NCBI GenBank assembly: GCA_013397845.1
Contig: VZTG01008548.1
Coordinates: 186,001-250,000, forward strand
Reading direction: 5' to 3'
From: Melanocharis versteri
Lineage: Eukaryota; Chordata; Aves; Passeriformes; Melanocharitidae
DNA length: 64,000 nt
Shown here: positions 48,216-58,466 of the stretch, in pieces
How positions within the stretch are numbered: position 1 is the first letter of the stretch
How the letters are laid out: every line of letters starts with the position of its first letter
Notes under the pieces: generated by a model
Databases searched by the model: none
What the model was told of the DNA's origin: nothing
What the model saw: only the letters and a program-made list of their open reading frames with translations
Position numbers and translations under genes: made by a program

Positions 48216-51042
48216 ATATTTATGAGTTCCCATCATCCTGGCATAAGTATTCCCAGTCCCATGGCCAGACTGTTGATGCTGAGTCTACTAATCTCATCCA
48301 TGAATCTGTGACAGCTTCTTCCAACAAGTGTGGCATTTGGCAGAAAGAAGGAAATGTGGTCCAGGAAATCATCATCATTTATGAACTGCTGCCTCCTTAA
48401 GGGAAGAGTTGGTTCTGTTTTCTCCTTCCGTCGTGGCTCTGATGGAAGCCTGCACACAGTCCTGCTATACCAGCCTGCTTGCACAACTACAGTATTAAAC
48501 AAATCCCACATTTTGGATGAGGCCACAGGAAATGCTGGATTGCCTTGTGGCTGCTGCTGCTGTATTGTGAGGCTGCCAGGTTTCAACACAGCAACAGCTC
48601 AGCTTCTCTAACACCAAAATAATAGAGGCAGGTTTCAAACACGAGTCATTCAGCCAAAGCATCATCCATGCACTACCGTTCTGAAAAGTGAGGCGAGGAA
48701 AGCCAGGAAATTGAACCAAGGTGCAAAGGGTTGAAGTCTGTCCCTCTTTTCCTCGATGCAGCTGAAGCAGCAACACCCATAAGAAATCAGTATTCAGTAG
48801 TGCAACCAGAACGACCCAACAGAACAGAATATCATAAATACCCAGTGCATAGATGGCTGGGGCCTTACTACTGCAACTCTGCTTCTGCAAGGATCAAAGC
48901 ATTCTGAAATGGATCAAATGAATAATTAATAACCATTGCCTGTACCCCACCAGCATGAAATTGCTCATTTAATTCTAATCAAAGTTAAGTCTTGGTTTTC
49001 TGAAACCAGACTTTTTATTAACTTTACTGCAAAATCCTAATGTTCTAAAGATCCAATGCTTTTTACAGTGTGGTTTTTATGAAAAGGTTTTCATGACATC
49101 CTGAAAGGGTTTGTTCTCTTCACTGCATACCTCACAGAGGTGAGTTACACAGCAGTAGCAACCTGCAGGATGCACAACCATAAACGTGGCAGTCAGAAAT
49201 CCAACAGCTGCCGAGCAACTTGGCCTAGCAGCACATCCATCCAAGACTGCAAGGGCAGTATGTCAGCAGAAGCTGTAGGCGGACATACACGAGACCAGAA
49301 AGCAAGAAAGTGATGTAAAGCTCAAACATGGATTCCCTTCACAAACCATGTAGGTTTTCATCTCTTCAGACAGAGTTTTTCCTTTCCCTTTATGCGCCCT
49401 GCCCTCCTTCTGTAGAGACAGAATTAACAGCTATCGCTCACAGCTGGACCCTTCTCACCTCCCTGGCTCTCCCCCAGGGTCCCTGGCTGTAACACTCTCC
49501 ACCACCAGCCAAACAAGGTTAGATGCAACTCTCCAGAATCCATCAAAGAACAAAAACTCAGCCAGAAGAAATCAAAACAAGCCATGAACCAGGAGGTTAT
49601 TCCAGAAGAAGTCTCTATGGACATGCCTGGATTATTTTAATAGCTTTGTTGGCTTAAACAGAGTTCACAGCTTGTCAGTTCCAAGTTCTGCCTTCCCAGA
49701 GGAAGCCCACAGAGACCTTGTTCTCATATTTTCATTGCTTTTTTTCTTTGATCCAAGGACAGAGGCATCTAGCTGATAAGAAAACTTAAATTCTAATAAA
49801 TCTGTGAACTTAGTATTTCCTAACATGGTCCTTGAAGTATTTGTCCTGGGAACACGGCAACTTCGTATTATATCACAGTGACCATCAGTAACATAGCTGA
49901 CCTAAAAATTAATCTACTTTTAATATTATTATCTCAACATAAAAATTAGTTCTAGCACTAATCACACATCCTCAGAGCTTATGACCTTTAAGAATTAAAT
50001 TATTTGAAAGAATATAGAAAAAATGGAGGAAGCAGAAATATCCGCTTTCCCAATTGAAACAGTCTCCGAGTAATTTGTTATATGGGGGGCAACTTACATA
50101 AGAAAAAAATTTAAAAGAATTGAGCACTTTCCTAAAACAGCCCAACATATAACCTTAAGGGTATATTACAGTAAGCAAATTATGTCAGTGACAAACACAG
50201 GGAGCGAACATGTTGCCAGGATCAGACCAAGGGCCTCATCCCTACCACAAAGCACTGAAGCAGCGTTTCTGGGGGCTGCAACCTTCCACCTGCATTATCT
50301 CCAGCAATTTGAGATGCCAGCGGAGGACTGCAGGTGGGAAACTGCACTGACTGTGAGAAGAGGACTTAGGGCAATAGTAGGGAAGTTTTAATGACTTGAC
50401 CAATACTGCTGAAAAGGAGAGTGACTGTCTGTATGTGTTTGTATTCCACCGAAGGCACACAGTACATTATGTGGCACATTAGACTTAAAAGCTCCCAGTG
50501 TACCTAATGAATTATGCAGCAGTGTTTACTGTACAATTTTACTAATAAGCTATCCTAGATTTGAATAATAATAATTTTGCATACAAGGCATACAGTAAAA
50601 ATGAATCATGCATTCCAAGTGCCTGGAGCAAAGCGTACCTTCCCTAAGAGGAGGCTTACTGGGAGCAGCTGGCTGAAGGCTATGCAGAAGAATGAGGATA
50701 AGGGAACAACATGCCCCTAGCTCCTCCTGCCATTTCAGCCATCCTAGAGCCAGCCTTGTGCTGGGAGCTCAGGACTGTAAATATTACAAGTATGAGAGTA
50801 ACTCAGGGGCCGTAGCTGGCAGCTGCTGATCATTCCTTCTTGTACATCCGCTGCTAAATGTAGCTAGAGATGAGCAGAAGCTGGCGAAACAAGTGAGAAT
50901 TGTGAGATGGTGAAGTGACAATATATTGATTTTGATTCCATTAATTGGGGGTTCACTCAAATACTTCATCAAACCCATCAGGAAGGAAAACCAGAATTTT
51001 GCAGCACTGCTACATGTGCTTTAGGGTCTTAATGACTTCTGT
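48216..51042. other. Non-coding stretch
   Basis: No gene is recognised. A short GCTGCTGCTGCT-like run lies near 48551. The rest is ordinary AT-rich sequence with short frames. Confidence 0.65.
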
Positions 51043-51205
51043 ATTAGTATAATGCAACATTATCATTTGCTACAATTATGTAATTACAGCAATATTACAA
51101 AATATTATAATGCATAAAATTAGTATAATAATGTTGCATAATTATAATTTGCAATATAATACATAAACCGATTTGTATACTATGCAAAACTACATTATAA
51201 TGTTA
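51043..51205. repeat. AT-rich block with nested direct and inverted repeats
   Basis: The 11-mer ATTAGTATAAT occurs at 51043-51053 and 51119-51129. ATGCAACATTAT (51052-51063) has an exact reverse complement, ATAATGTTGCAT, at 51128-51139. A further related phrase, ACATTATAATGTTA, lies at 51192-51205. The block could be a decayed palindromic element or local AT-rich duplication. Confidence 0.6.
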
Positions 51206-52104
51206 CTTTCTGGCATTTCCCATGCTCCAATTGCAAATTGCCACTTAAAGCATTCACTTAAATCCCTACCCACAGCTCCCTTGTGCTTTCCAGCCTACCT
51301 TAATTTCTTTTCTATCTTCATCACATAGTTTCTTCCTAATCTGTCTTGCTCCCTGGCTTGTGTTCCACCACAATGTTTTTGCCTTGGCACACGTGGTATT
51401 CAAATCTGGTCCTGGTAGATTATAAACCATTTTTAATGAATGCAGAATTGTTCAAGAACGTAATCACAAGGCTCCATAAAAATAAAGCTTCTCCAACACT
51501 CGGGGCCTGGCTTTGTCTTTTTCGCTAACTAGAAAATAATTGTCTTTTGGAACTATTAGCAGAGCATAGAAACCTCCTTTAGTTTGAGTAATACACTGTA
51601 AATTAGCATATCTGCATACTGATTGTTGAGCATATCTGGAACCAATGGATCTGCCACAGTCTGTAGCAGTTGCCTTATAGCTCTATTAATCATGATAGCA
51701 ATGGAGCCTTGCCCTGGATCACCCAGGGACCTGCAGCCTCCTTCCCGGCTCTGCTGTCCACTTTGCACGCTCCTTGCCAATCTTTCAGAGGGAGCAAGCA
51801 CTTCTTTTTCTTTTTTTTCCATATCCATTTAGCAGTAATAAATAATTGCATAGTTGGTTTGTGCTTTGAAAATTTAAATCCAGATACATCATCTGTATTA
51901 CTAATGACTATAGATTTTGTTCTGGTTTTAGTTACCTTTAAAAATATTGTTATTTCATGTTCCCCCCAGAATTTGCATAGGATTATCTACGTAAATTAGG
52001 AAGCAAATCCCAGAGGTAGCCAGAAATTTTATAGGAACTTTTTTCATGGGTAGTTGAAAGACTTTACTTTTTTATGAGAAATTTTGCTGTTTCTAGGAAA
52101 TTAT
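51206..52104. other. Non-coding stretch
   Basis: No gene is recognised; AT-rich, with a pyrimidine run near 51801-51822. Confidence 0.65.
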
Positions 52105-52310
52105 AATAAAACCTAAAATTTTGGATACAGAAAATGGGAAATTGGGATTTCCTGCCACACAAAATTGGATTTGTGGCTGGGGTGGCTCAATCTTCTCTGC
52201 ATCACAAGCTGCCTCCAGAATATACCTGTCATCAAGCACGACCAAGGACTCCTCTAGTGCTTGAACCAAAGAATTGGACAGACGTTATACCATCCAGCCA
52301 CAAAAAGAAT
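52105..52310. repeat. Local duplicated sequence, copy 1 first half
   Basis: This segment is similar over its whole length to 53697-53880. Shared blocks in the same order include AGAAAATG-GAAA...GATTTCCT, CCAGAATAYACCTGYCATCAA, GGACTYCTCTRGTGYTTGA and CCAGCCAYAAAAA. Copy 1 carries a small insertion (about CACGACCAA near 52238) and other length changes, so no reading frame is shared. The family is not one I recognise. After about 52310 the similarity stops, where copy 2 continues into a sequence whose counterpart lies at 53504. Confidence 0.8.
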
Positions 52311-53154
52311 GAGCCAGGTACGTTTCCAAGAGCATTCTCAATGTTTTGGAAGTTTTCCATCTTAATTTTAACATAGAAATATTATTTTACACAGAATTTT
52401 TAATTCTGCACATCTCAAATATCTTTCTTTCCCCCATCTGCTCCAGTGGGGAAAATAAAGCTTCTCCAAGCTGAAGATAAAGCAGGGAGCTCAGCACCTT
52501 AGAGAGCTGAATAAAGCACCAACTCTGATCATAAATGATTCAGCATTTGACCAAAGGGCATAGCTGAAAAGACTAACTTTCAACTTATCTCTGTCTTATT
52601 TAATTTACTTTCAATGGCTTTCTATTGGTCTCGGTTAATACAGTCTATCTGGGATTTTTAATTATAGTCTATTCATTGGAAGAGAAAAGGACCCCAAAAA
52701 AAGGCTTTTAAATTAATCCAGAAGGTATTTTTCAGCCCTGTATTTATTCACGTATTGTTCTATAAAGTTTGGCCTAGATTTTTGTGACTGGACCATGTCT
52801 TTCAAGGGAAGCCCTTCCAAAAGCTGCTTGTGTTTCAGTACAAGAGCAGAGCTGCCTTGCCCTCTGTTCACTTGGGGGAGCTCTGTGCTTGGCTCATCAC
52901 CTCGGACGAGCAGTGCTGATGAGATGCACCATTCTGCTTTCTGAAGCCAAATTATTGAACACCACTGAGCATCCATCCTGTGGCAAACGAACATCCCTGA
53001 GGATACGCTTGGCTGAGTAACTTAATTCATCAGACGCTTGGGGAAAATTTTGGCGGCTGTGGTGTGGTGTCAGTAGTGATTAGCAGGTAAATAATATTAT
53101 TGATGGCATTATTTATAAACATTTAATATTTCGATCCCTATCTCCTTGCCGTAA
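52311..53154. other. Non-coding stretch inside the split duplicate
   Basis: AT-rich sequence with no recognised gene. It forms the left part of the roughly 1.2 kb that separates the two halves of copy 1 of the local duplicate. Confidence 0.6.
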
Positions 53155-53450
53155 CGTGGCCGCTCTCTGGTGACCCAAACGCTCGCTATTCCCGGTTCCC
53201 TTCGGGAGCAGCGGAGCGGCCGGGATGGCGCAAACCGCGGGCTCCCCCTGGTGCCGCCTGGGCAGCGGCACCGGCGCCGGTTCGGTGCAAGCTATGGGAA
53301 CGCAAAAAACCCTTTTTGTCCCGGCCCCAGCTCGCCCACGCTCCGGCGCGAACGGTACATGGAGCGCAAAGATGCGGCTTCACAAGCGCGGAGAAACGCC
53401 CTGCGACTAGAAAAACGAGTCCGCGAACTTAGAGAGAGAACTGAACTGGC
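53155..53450 (+). promoter_or_regulatory. Short CpG island, probable TATA-less promoter
   Basis: About 300 bases are dense in CpG between CpG-poor flanks: AACGTGGCCGCT, AGCGGAGCGGCCGGG and a perfect 12-bp palindrome ACCGGCGCCGGT at 53270-53281. The palindrome lies inside a larger stem, GCACCG/CGGTGC (53268-53273 and 53283-53288). GGGATGGCGCAA at 53222-53233 resembles a YY1 site overlapping an ATG, a layout common in housekeeping promoters. A splice donor follows on the plus strand at 53456/53457, which favours plus-strand transcription. No TATA box is seen. Confidence 0.65.
53225..53410 (+). CDS. Small frame with strong Kozak start, product or uORF
   Basis: The ATG at 53225 sits in a strong context (G at -3 and G at +4) within the CpG island. 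It opens a 61-codon frame ending at TAG 53408-53410, before the splice donor at 53456. The peptide is rich in Gly, Pro, Arg and Ser with no domain I recognise. It overlaps, in another phase, the ATG at 53359. It would be either an upstream ORF of a transcript whose main frame starts later, or not translated at all. Confidence 0.22.
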   Translation: MAQTAGSPWCRLGSGTGAGSVQAMGTQKTLFVPAPARPRSGANGTWSAKMRLHKRGETPCD

Positions 53451-53456
53451 TTCAAG
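53359..53456 (+). CDS. Candidate first coding exon, basic coiled-coil start
   Basis: An ATG at 53359 (weak at -3, G at +4) opens 32 codons plus two bases up to a donor CAAG|GTATTT at 53456/53457. The frame is also open upstream to about 53170, but without another ATG. The peptide begins MERKDAASQARR and continues as a highly charged helix. Small and hydrophobic residues A7, A10, A14, L17, V21, L24, T28 and A31 fall on a heptad a/d pattern. That suggests a coiled coil, and the basic stretch before it faintly recalls a bZIP region, but the invariant Asn of bZIP basic regions is absent. The next exon would have to complete a split codon after two bases; I cannot find it. I do not recognise the protein. 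Confidence 0.28.
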
Positions 53457-53503
53457 GTATTTAAAACGGAAAAAAAACCCCAAACAAACTACAACAAACT
53501 ATT

Positions 53504-53589
53504 TCTAGATCGAGGCATTAGCAGTCCTCAGACCGCTAACTGGAAAACAGCTTCTCTGACAAATGCTGGGGGGCTTTGGCTGCGGCACC
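53504..53589. repeat. Local duplicated sequence, copy 1 second half
   Basis: This segment matches 53881-53986. TCTAGATCGAGGCAT (53504-53518) differs by one base from TCTAGATTGAGGCAT (53881-53895). Later CTCTGACA..TGCTGGG..CTTTGGCT..GGCACC matches in order, with copy 2 about 20 bases longer in the middle. It begins right after the A-rich end of the CpG-island region. An A/C-rich low-complexity stretch follows at 53631-53690. Confidence 0.8.
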
Positions 53590-53630
53590 ACGGAGCAAAA
53601 ACGCCCAAGAGTCAGGCAACCTTCAAAGCA

Positions 53631-53690
53631 CAATTAAAAAAACAAACACTCAGAAACCCACAAAACCAACCGAAAACAAAACAAACCAGT
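53631..53690. repeat. A/C-rich low-complexity tract
   Basis: About 60 bases are made mostly of A and C (AAAACAAACA, CCACAAAACCAACC, AAACAAAACAAACC). A similar A-rich tract lies at 53462-53500. They resemble decayed A-rich tails or simple repeats. Confidence 0.75.
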
Positions 53691-53696
53691 CTTTTA

Positions 53697-53986
53697 ATAA
53701 ACCCTGCAGTTTTGACTATAGAAAATGAGAAAATAGGATTTCCTCCGTACCACATTTGTTGGGTTGTTGAACCTCCCCTCTGAATCAGGATCTGCCAGAA
53801 TACACCTGCCATCAAGGACTTCTCTGGTGTTTGAGTCAAACAACCAGACGTGGGATGATGCCTTCCAGCCATAAAAACATTCTAGATTGAGGCATGAGAA
53901 ATATACTTTGGGAAATAACTTTCCAAACAAAAAATAATTGAAAGACTACTCCTCTGACAGCTGCTGGGCTCTTTGGCTATGGCACC
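53697..53986. repeat. Local duplicated sequence, copy 2 (uninterrupted)
   Basis: The first part (53697-53880) matches copy 1 at 52105-52310, and the second part (53881-53986) matches copy 1 at 53504-53589. Here both parts are contiguous. On the reverse strand a frame runs through the first part (contains SSHVWLFDSNTREVLDGR, about 53830-53780). The corresponding frame in copy 1 is broken by insertions, so coding by this unit is doubtful. I do not recognise the sequence family; it could be a fragment of an unlisted dispersed repeat or a segmental tandem duplication. Confidence 0.8.
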
Positions 53987-54881
53987 CTGTGCCAGGGCTG
54001 GGAAAAAACAGAAAAACCTGGAGCTCCAGGTACAGTGGGACTGGGAAGCAGCTGCCACAGAGAGCCAATGCTGACATGGCTGCACTCGCCTTCTGCCCAG
54101 GGCTGATGGATGGGTTCTCTTACCTGGATGGCCAGGGTTAAAAGAGAGCCCACAGCCCCATGAGGAGTGGGATTGGAAGGGCCCTGTCGGGAGGCACACG
54201 AAGGGTGTAGTATAAAAACTGGCTCTCCTCCATCTCCCTAAGGGGGCCTTACTGACTACAATTTTGGGGAAGCTGCAAATCAGCTTTGGGAATATTTTTC
54301 CTGCTGTAATTACATGCAGCTGCATTTTTAGCCCCTCCATTAAGTACATATTACCTCCTTAAATCCCCTGAGAGCCTTTAAAACAGATTATTATAAGAGA
54401 TTTTTTTCGTCCTTTCTTTTTTCTTTAATTAGCTGTTATTCACACAAATTGGGCTAATACCAAATGAAAAAAAATATTTTCATGGGATTCACCACAGGCA
54501 ATCTAAAGCATCTTTTCAACATTTTTCTGTGCAACTGGGGCTGTGTTGTCCTTATCCACAGTTGTTTTATCACCTATCATCTGGTCACAAATTCAGCCTG
54601 ATGCAGTATTACCAGTTCTACTTCACCGCCACCTGAGACACTGCCCAGCCATCCTTGGTAACACCATTGTGTGGACATGAGAGTCTGCACCATGCCCATA
54701 AACTGCTATAAAGCAAAGGTGTGAAATCAGCCATTTTCCCAGTCCCCTTCCCTGAACACAGCGAAGCACATCCTGTGCTGCTGTCCCTCCCAAACCATGA
54801 AAGGGCTTGGGTTTTCTGGAGCCAGTAGTTTTCTCTGATGTCAAAATACTTCTTGTTGAAAAGATGCGGTGCTCTATATGC

Positions 54882-54912
<31 letters not shown>

Positions 54913-56695
54913 GCTGTACAATATTACTTGCTTGAGGGTGTTTTTCCCTAAAAAAAGGACTGGGTCATGCTCAGTGTGTTCAGAACTGAGAGGTCACCAC
55001 TGCAACAGGAGGTGGGCATGAGATCAATGTCACCTCATACCTTTCCAACAATTAAGGCTACTCCCATAAAGGCTCATATTAAATCTTGACTACGGGTTCA
55101 GACTTGTATAAAGCTGCTCTAAGGATCAGCAAGCCAGCTGCCTCTCAAGTTAGCACATTTTAACAAGCTTTTGACAAAGCCTTGCTAACAGGACACTGAC
55201 TGCCACAGTTCAAAGACAGGGCAAGCAGCTGGGGCTGTAACACCAAAGGGTGAGCCACAGCAGCTACACCAGGTCTGGACCTGGGAGAAAAGGGTGAGAA
55301 GCCCTTGTACAGCCCCAGCAGGGGCTTGGCATGTGGTGGAGGCACTGCATGGCTGCATCCTGAGCATCCTGGCTGGCCACCACTGCATGCAACACTGTTC
55401 AAGCTCCCGCCACCCACGGCTGTATTCCAGAGAGCTATCCCAGCCTACAATGTGTGATGGGAACTGGATCTATGGTTTGCAGATGTTTGGCTTTGTGTTA
55501 GACAACAAGGGGACTGAAACTACTGAAAATCTATAATAATCTCAGTGCATAACATACTTTGCAGATATGCTTGCAGGCCAAAAGGGACAGAATTGAACAA
55601 GAGTAGCATTTTAACCACGGGAATTATGCAATAATACATTCTATGTTTTTGCTCTCATATATCTGTCTACCTCTAGTTCCTTCATCACCTCAGAATACTT
55701 TTTTTCAGTGAACTGATGTCTCAAATACTCCAATTTCTGCTCAGCAAGGGACATTAACTTTATAGGAAAACCTGGAAACAAACTCAGCTTACACTGAAAT
55801 GATTCAAAATCTCCAAACTAATCTTAAAGAGAGTTGAGGAGACTTCTGAAGTAAAGCCTATTCTGATATCAGAGAACCAAACATAGGAGAAGTGGGCCAT
55901 GGAAGAGTCAGACAGCTCCTGACTAAGCTCAAATAAAAAAGGAAAGCACATAGAAGGTAGAAGCAGGCACAGGAATATAGAAATATTGCTTGCATCCACA
56001 GGAGTGACGCTATGAAGGCCAAAGATCCATGAGGTTAGAACACATAAGAGGTTACATTGGTCAGCAAGAGAGACTTCTGTAAGCACACTGGCAGCAGCCA
56101 GGAATCTAAGGAAGACACAGCCCTGCTGTGTAGGGGACAGGGAACCTAGTGACAAATACAGAGTAGGCTGGAGTACCCAAAACTTTTCTTTCTGGCTTTA
56201 GATTGCACCAGTAAGGGCTGCCATCTGGTCTCCCCTTTCCCTGATCCCTCTAAACTACTTTGTGGGAATATGTCAGGAGGGAGCAAGGGAAGGGCTCTCC
56301 ACTGGGGACAGTGAGACATGGGTAAAAACAGAAAAAGCAGCAAACTCACCACTGGGGCATGGCCCCACAGCCCCTGAGCAGGAACAGCAACAGGTCCCAT
56401 CCCATAACCATCAGGCAAAGGCAAGGTAACAGCCCAGATCCAAAATCAAGCCAGAAAATCCAAGTAATGACTCGTGACAAGACAGGACTGGAAAGATGTC
56501 CTACAGCTACATCATTGCCCAGGAAGGGGCTTCTACTCCTAGGCCTGCACTTAAGAAATGTCCTGGTCCCACAGTCATTGGTGTGTGGGTGGAGATCCCA
56601 TGTGAGAGTGGTCAAAGCAATTGAAGTCCATTAGTGCAATCAGGGCCCTGTTAGGAAATTGTATCTCACAGGTGAGGACTGGAGTATTGGAGCAA
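53987..56695. other. Non-coding stretch
   Basis: No gene is recognised. It contains the (TA)13 microsatellite and an AT-rich, homeodomain-motif-bearing patch near 54.36-54.48 kb. Reverse-strand frames at 53882-54349, 55784-56155 and 56146-56615 are of chance length. Confidence 0.62.
54887..54912. repeat. (TA)13 microsatellite
   Basis: Thirteen uninterrupted TA units, preceded by CGTGTG, suggest an older mixed (TG)n(TA)n array. A pure array of this length is likely to vary between individuals. Confidence 0.97.
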
Positions 56696-57004
56696 GCTGG
56701 ATAGATACAAGTCCACAGGACCAGATAGGATGCACCTGGAAGTCATGAGGTTTTGACCGTGTGACCCTTCTCTATCATCTTTGAAAAGTCAGTGATACTG
56801 GAAGAGATGCCTGAAGTTCAGAAAAAACACATCACAGCTATCTCCATCCCAGGGGAATGCAGGCCAAACAGCTTTGTGTTAGGTCCAGAGAAGGTTATGG
56901 AGAAAATCCTCCTGGAAATCATTTCCAGCCACAAGAAAGTCACAAAGATGACTGAAAGTAGCCAGCAGAGATTGTTCTAAGGCAAATCGTGTCTTACTAA
57001 CCTG
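56696..57004 (+). mobile_element. CR1 LINE fragment from the reverse-transcriptase region
   Basis: Unlike the other copies, this one comes from inside CR1 ORF2. The plus strand matches the family in order: GATAGATACAAGTCCACAGGACC, ATGCACCTGGAAGTCATGAGG, CTATCATCTTTGAAAAGTCA, AAGGTTATGGAGAAAATCCTCCTGGAAA and GGCAAATCGTGTCTTACTAACCTGG. The frame at 56792-56980 keeps the peptide KVMEKILLEIISSH, which corresponds to the KVME-ILLE-IS block of the CR1 reverse-transcriptase N-terminal part. Both ends are truncated, and deletions and stops kill the frame. An internal fragment with no 3' tail suggests later deletion or rearrangement. Confidence 0.87.
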
Positions 57005-58336
57005 GCTTCAGCTGAGGAGTTGCCTGGTTCTGAGGCTAAGGGAAGAGCAAGATCTCAAGCTCTGGGTCTCAAAAACCTTTATAAGGCACAGTGTTTCCTT
57101 TGCACAACACAAACCAGTTGAAAGACTTAATCCTCTATCTGGGTCAGTTTCCACAGACCAGCCCAGACAATTTTAGTAGATATAAACACTAATAATCTGG
57201 GTTAGATGAGACATCAGGTAACTGTAGCAGTGTGTCTCCATTAAGGTCTTATGAGGTTTTATTTCTTTTTTAGTGTAGTAAATTATTTCTGCCGGTTTTC
57301 TTTTTATTGACTTTACCTGAGCAGCAGAGTAGGGAGGGAGGTGGTGTTGGCTGAGGTCAAGTGGTAAGCTTGAGAGAGGAGTCAGGGCTGAGATCTTGGG
57401 TTTCACATAGTGTACGTGGCATCAGGATGATCTTCTTTCATTCCAATACAGCCAGACTCAAGGAGTCTCTCTTTCAATGAAACATACAAATCAACCTTTT
57501 TTATTAACTGAAGACAATAGATTGTCACAGGAGTGCAGTTCAGACGGACTATCTTTGGAGTGACAGAGGGGATAGTTCCTTCAGGATCCACTGCCAAGCA
57601 AAGTGGCCTCTCATTGGAATAAGCCCAACTGGGACACCCTGAAGTGCAGAATTCCTCTTTGTTGTGCACAGCTTTGCATGAGGTCCTGACGCTTTCCGCT
57701 AAACTTCACCGATGCACCCCTGACCCGAAACTGAGGGAGATCAACAAAGCATTGGGTCAGTTAACTTGTTCTTCTAGAGCCAATGCAGTTCCACATTAGA
57801 CTTGCAGCAGCTTTAGTGGCGGCACTTGTTAAAAGAGGAGGGAAGAAGTGTCTTTGTAAAGTGCAAATATGGGCATTGAAATTGCATGGCCTCTTTGATA
57901 AAGGAAGGAGATCTTCATTCATTAAATGAAATACAATAAATTATGTTAATGTCTATACACTATTTTTCTTATTCATGTACTATTTAACTCCTTAAGTGTG
58001 ACTATACATATTCCCTCACAAGTCACATTGTTTTTCAAAATGTAAAGACTATCACTTCTTGTGTAATCCTTCAATGCCCTCTAAACCACAGCAAATAGGT
58101 TCCTCTGCGTTAATCTTCTTTTATGTTCAGGTGATATTTCTATTAGATTCAGGTCATAAATGTGAAAGACAAACTGTACCAAAGTGACAAATTATTTAGG
58201 TATCAAAAGGGGAAAATACAATGGATTGAAAATAAAGTCTTACATAGGTTTTTAAATGAGGATCTTATCAAAGAAAAGTGTTTCCTGCATCTAGTACTCT
58301 GCAGAACAAAACTATTCAGGCTGTATCTAAAATTGA
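57005..58336. other. Non-coding stretch
   Basis: No gene is called. A reverse-strand frame of about 98 codons (57403-57700) has no ATG near its start and no known domain. A donor-like CAG|GTAAAG lies downstream of it on that strand (about 57318), in another phase. Confidence 0.55.
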
Positions 58337-58348
58337 ACACACACACAC
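58337..58348. repeat. (AC)6 microsatellite
   Basis: Six AC units lie just upstream of the 19-bp minisatellite. Confidence 0.9.
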
Positions 58349-58362
58349 CATTTTATGCAAAG

Positions 58363-58466
58363 TTCAAATGTGACTCAAGTGTAACTTGAGTATTCAAGTG
58401 TGACTCGAGTGTTCAAGTGTGACTCGAGTGTTCAAATGTGACTCAAGTGTTCAAGTGTGACTCGAG
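58363..58466. repeat. 19-bp minisatellite, five units
   Basis: The unit TTCAAGTGTGACTCGAGTG repeats at 58363-58381, 58393-58411, 58412-58430, 58431-58449 and 58450-58466 (last one partial). Units 1 and 4 share A changes (TTCAAATG, ACTCAAG) and form a subtype. An 11-base insert after unit 1 makes a perfect hairpin with it: ACTCAAGT (58373-58380), loop GTA, ACTTGAGT (58384-58391). Each standard unit holds TTCAAGTG, the NK2-homeodomain consensus. Units 1 and 4 hold TGACTCA, the AP-1 consensus, where the others have TGACTCGAG. Confidence 0.95.

Noticed and set aside
53359..53456. bZIP transcription-factor basic region
   Set aside because: There is a charged, heptad-patterned helix, but the Asn and spacing typical of bZIP basic regions are missing. 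Only a generic coiled-coil reading is kept.
53694..53930. Reverse-strand frame in duplicated copy 2 (contains WLFDSNTREVLDGR)
   Set aside because: The matching frame in copy 1 is interrupted by insertions and stops, so coding constraint is not supported. I do not recognise the peptide. It is treated as part of a repeat unit.
57403..57700. Reverse-strand frame of about 98 codons with protein-like composition
   Set aside because: No ATG starts it (the apparent start is GTG), no domain is recognised, and the nearby donor-like site is in another phase. Length is within chance.
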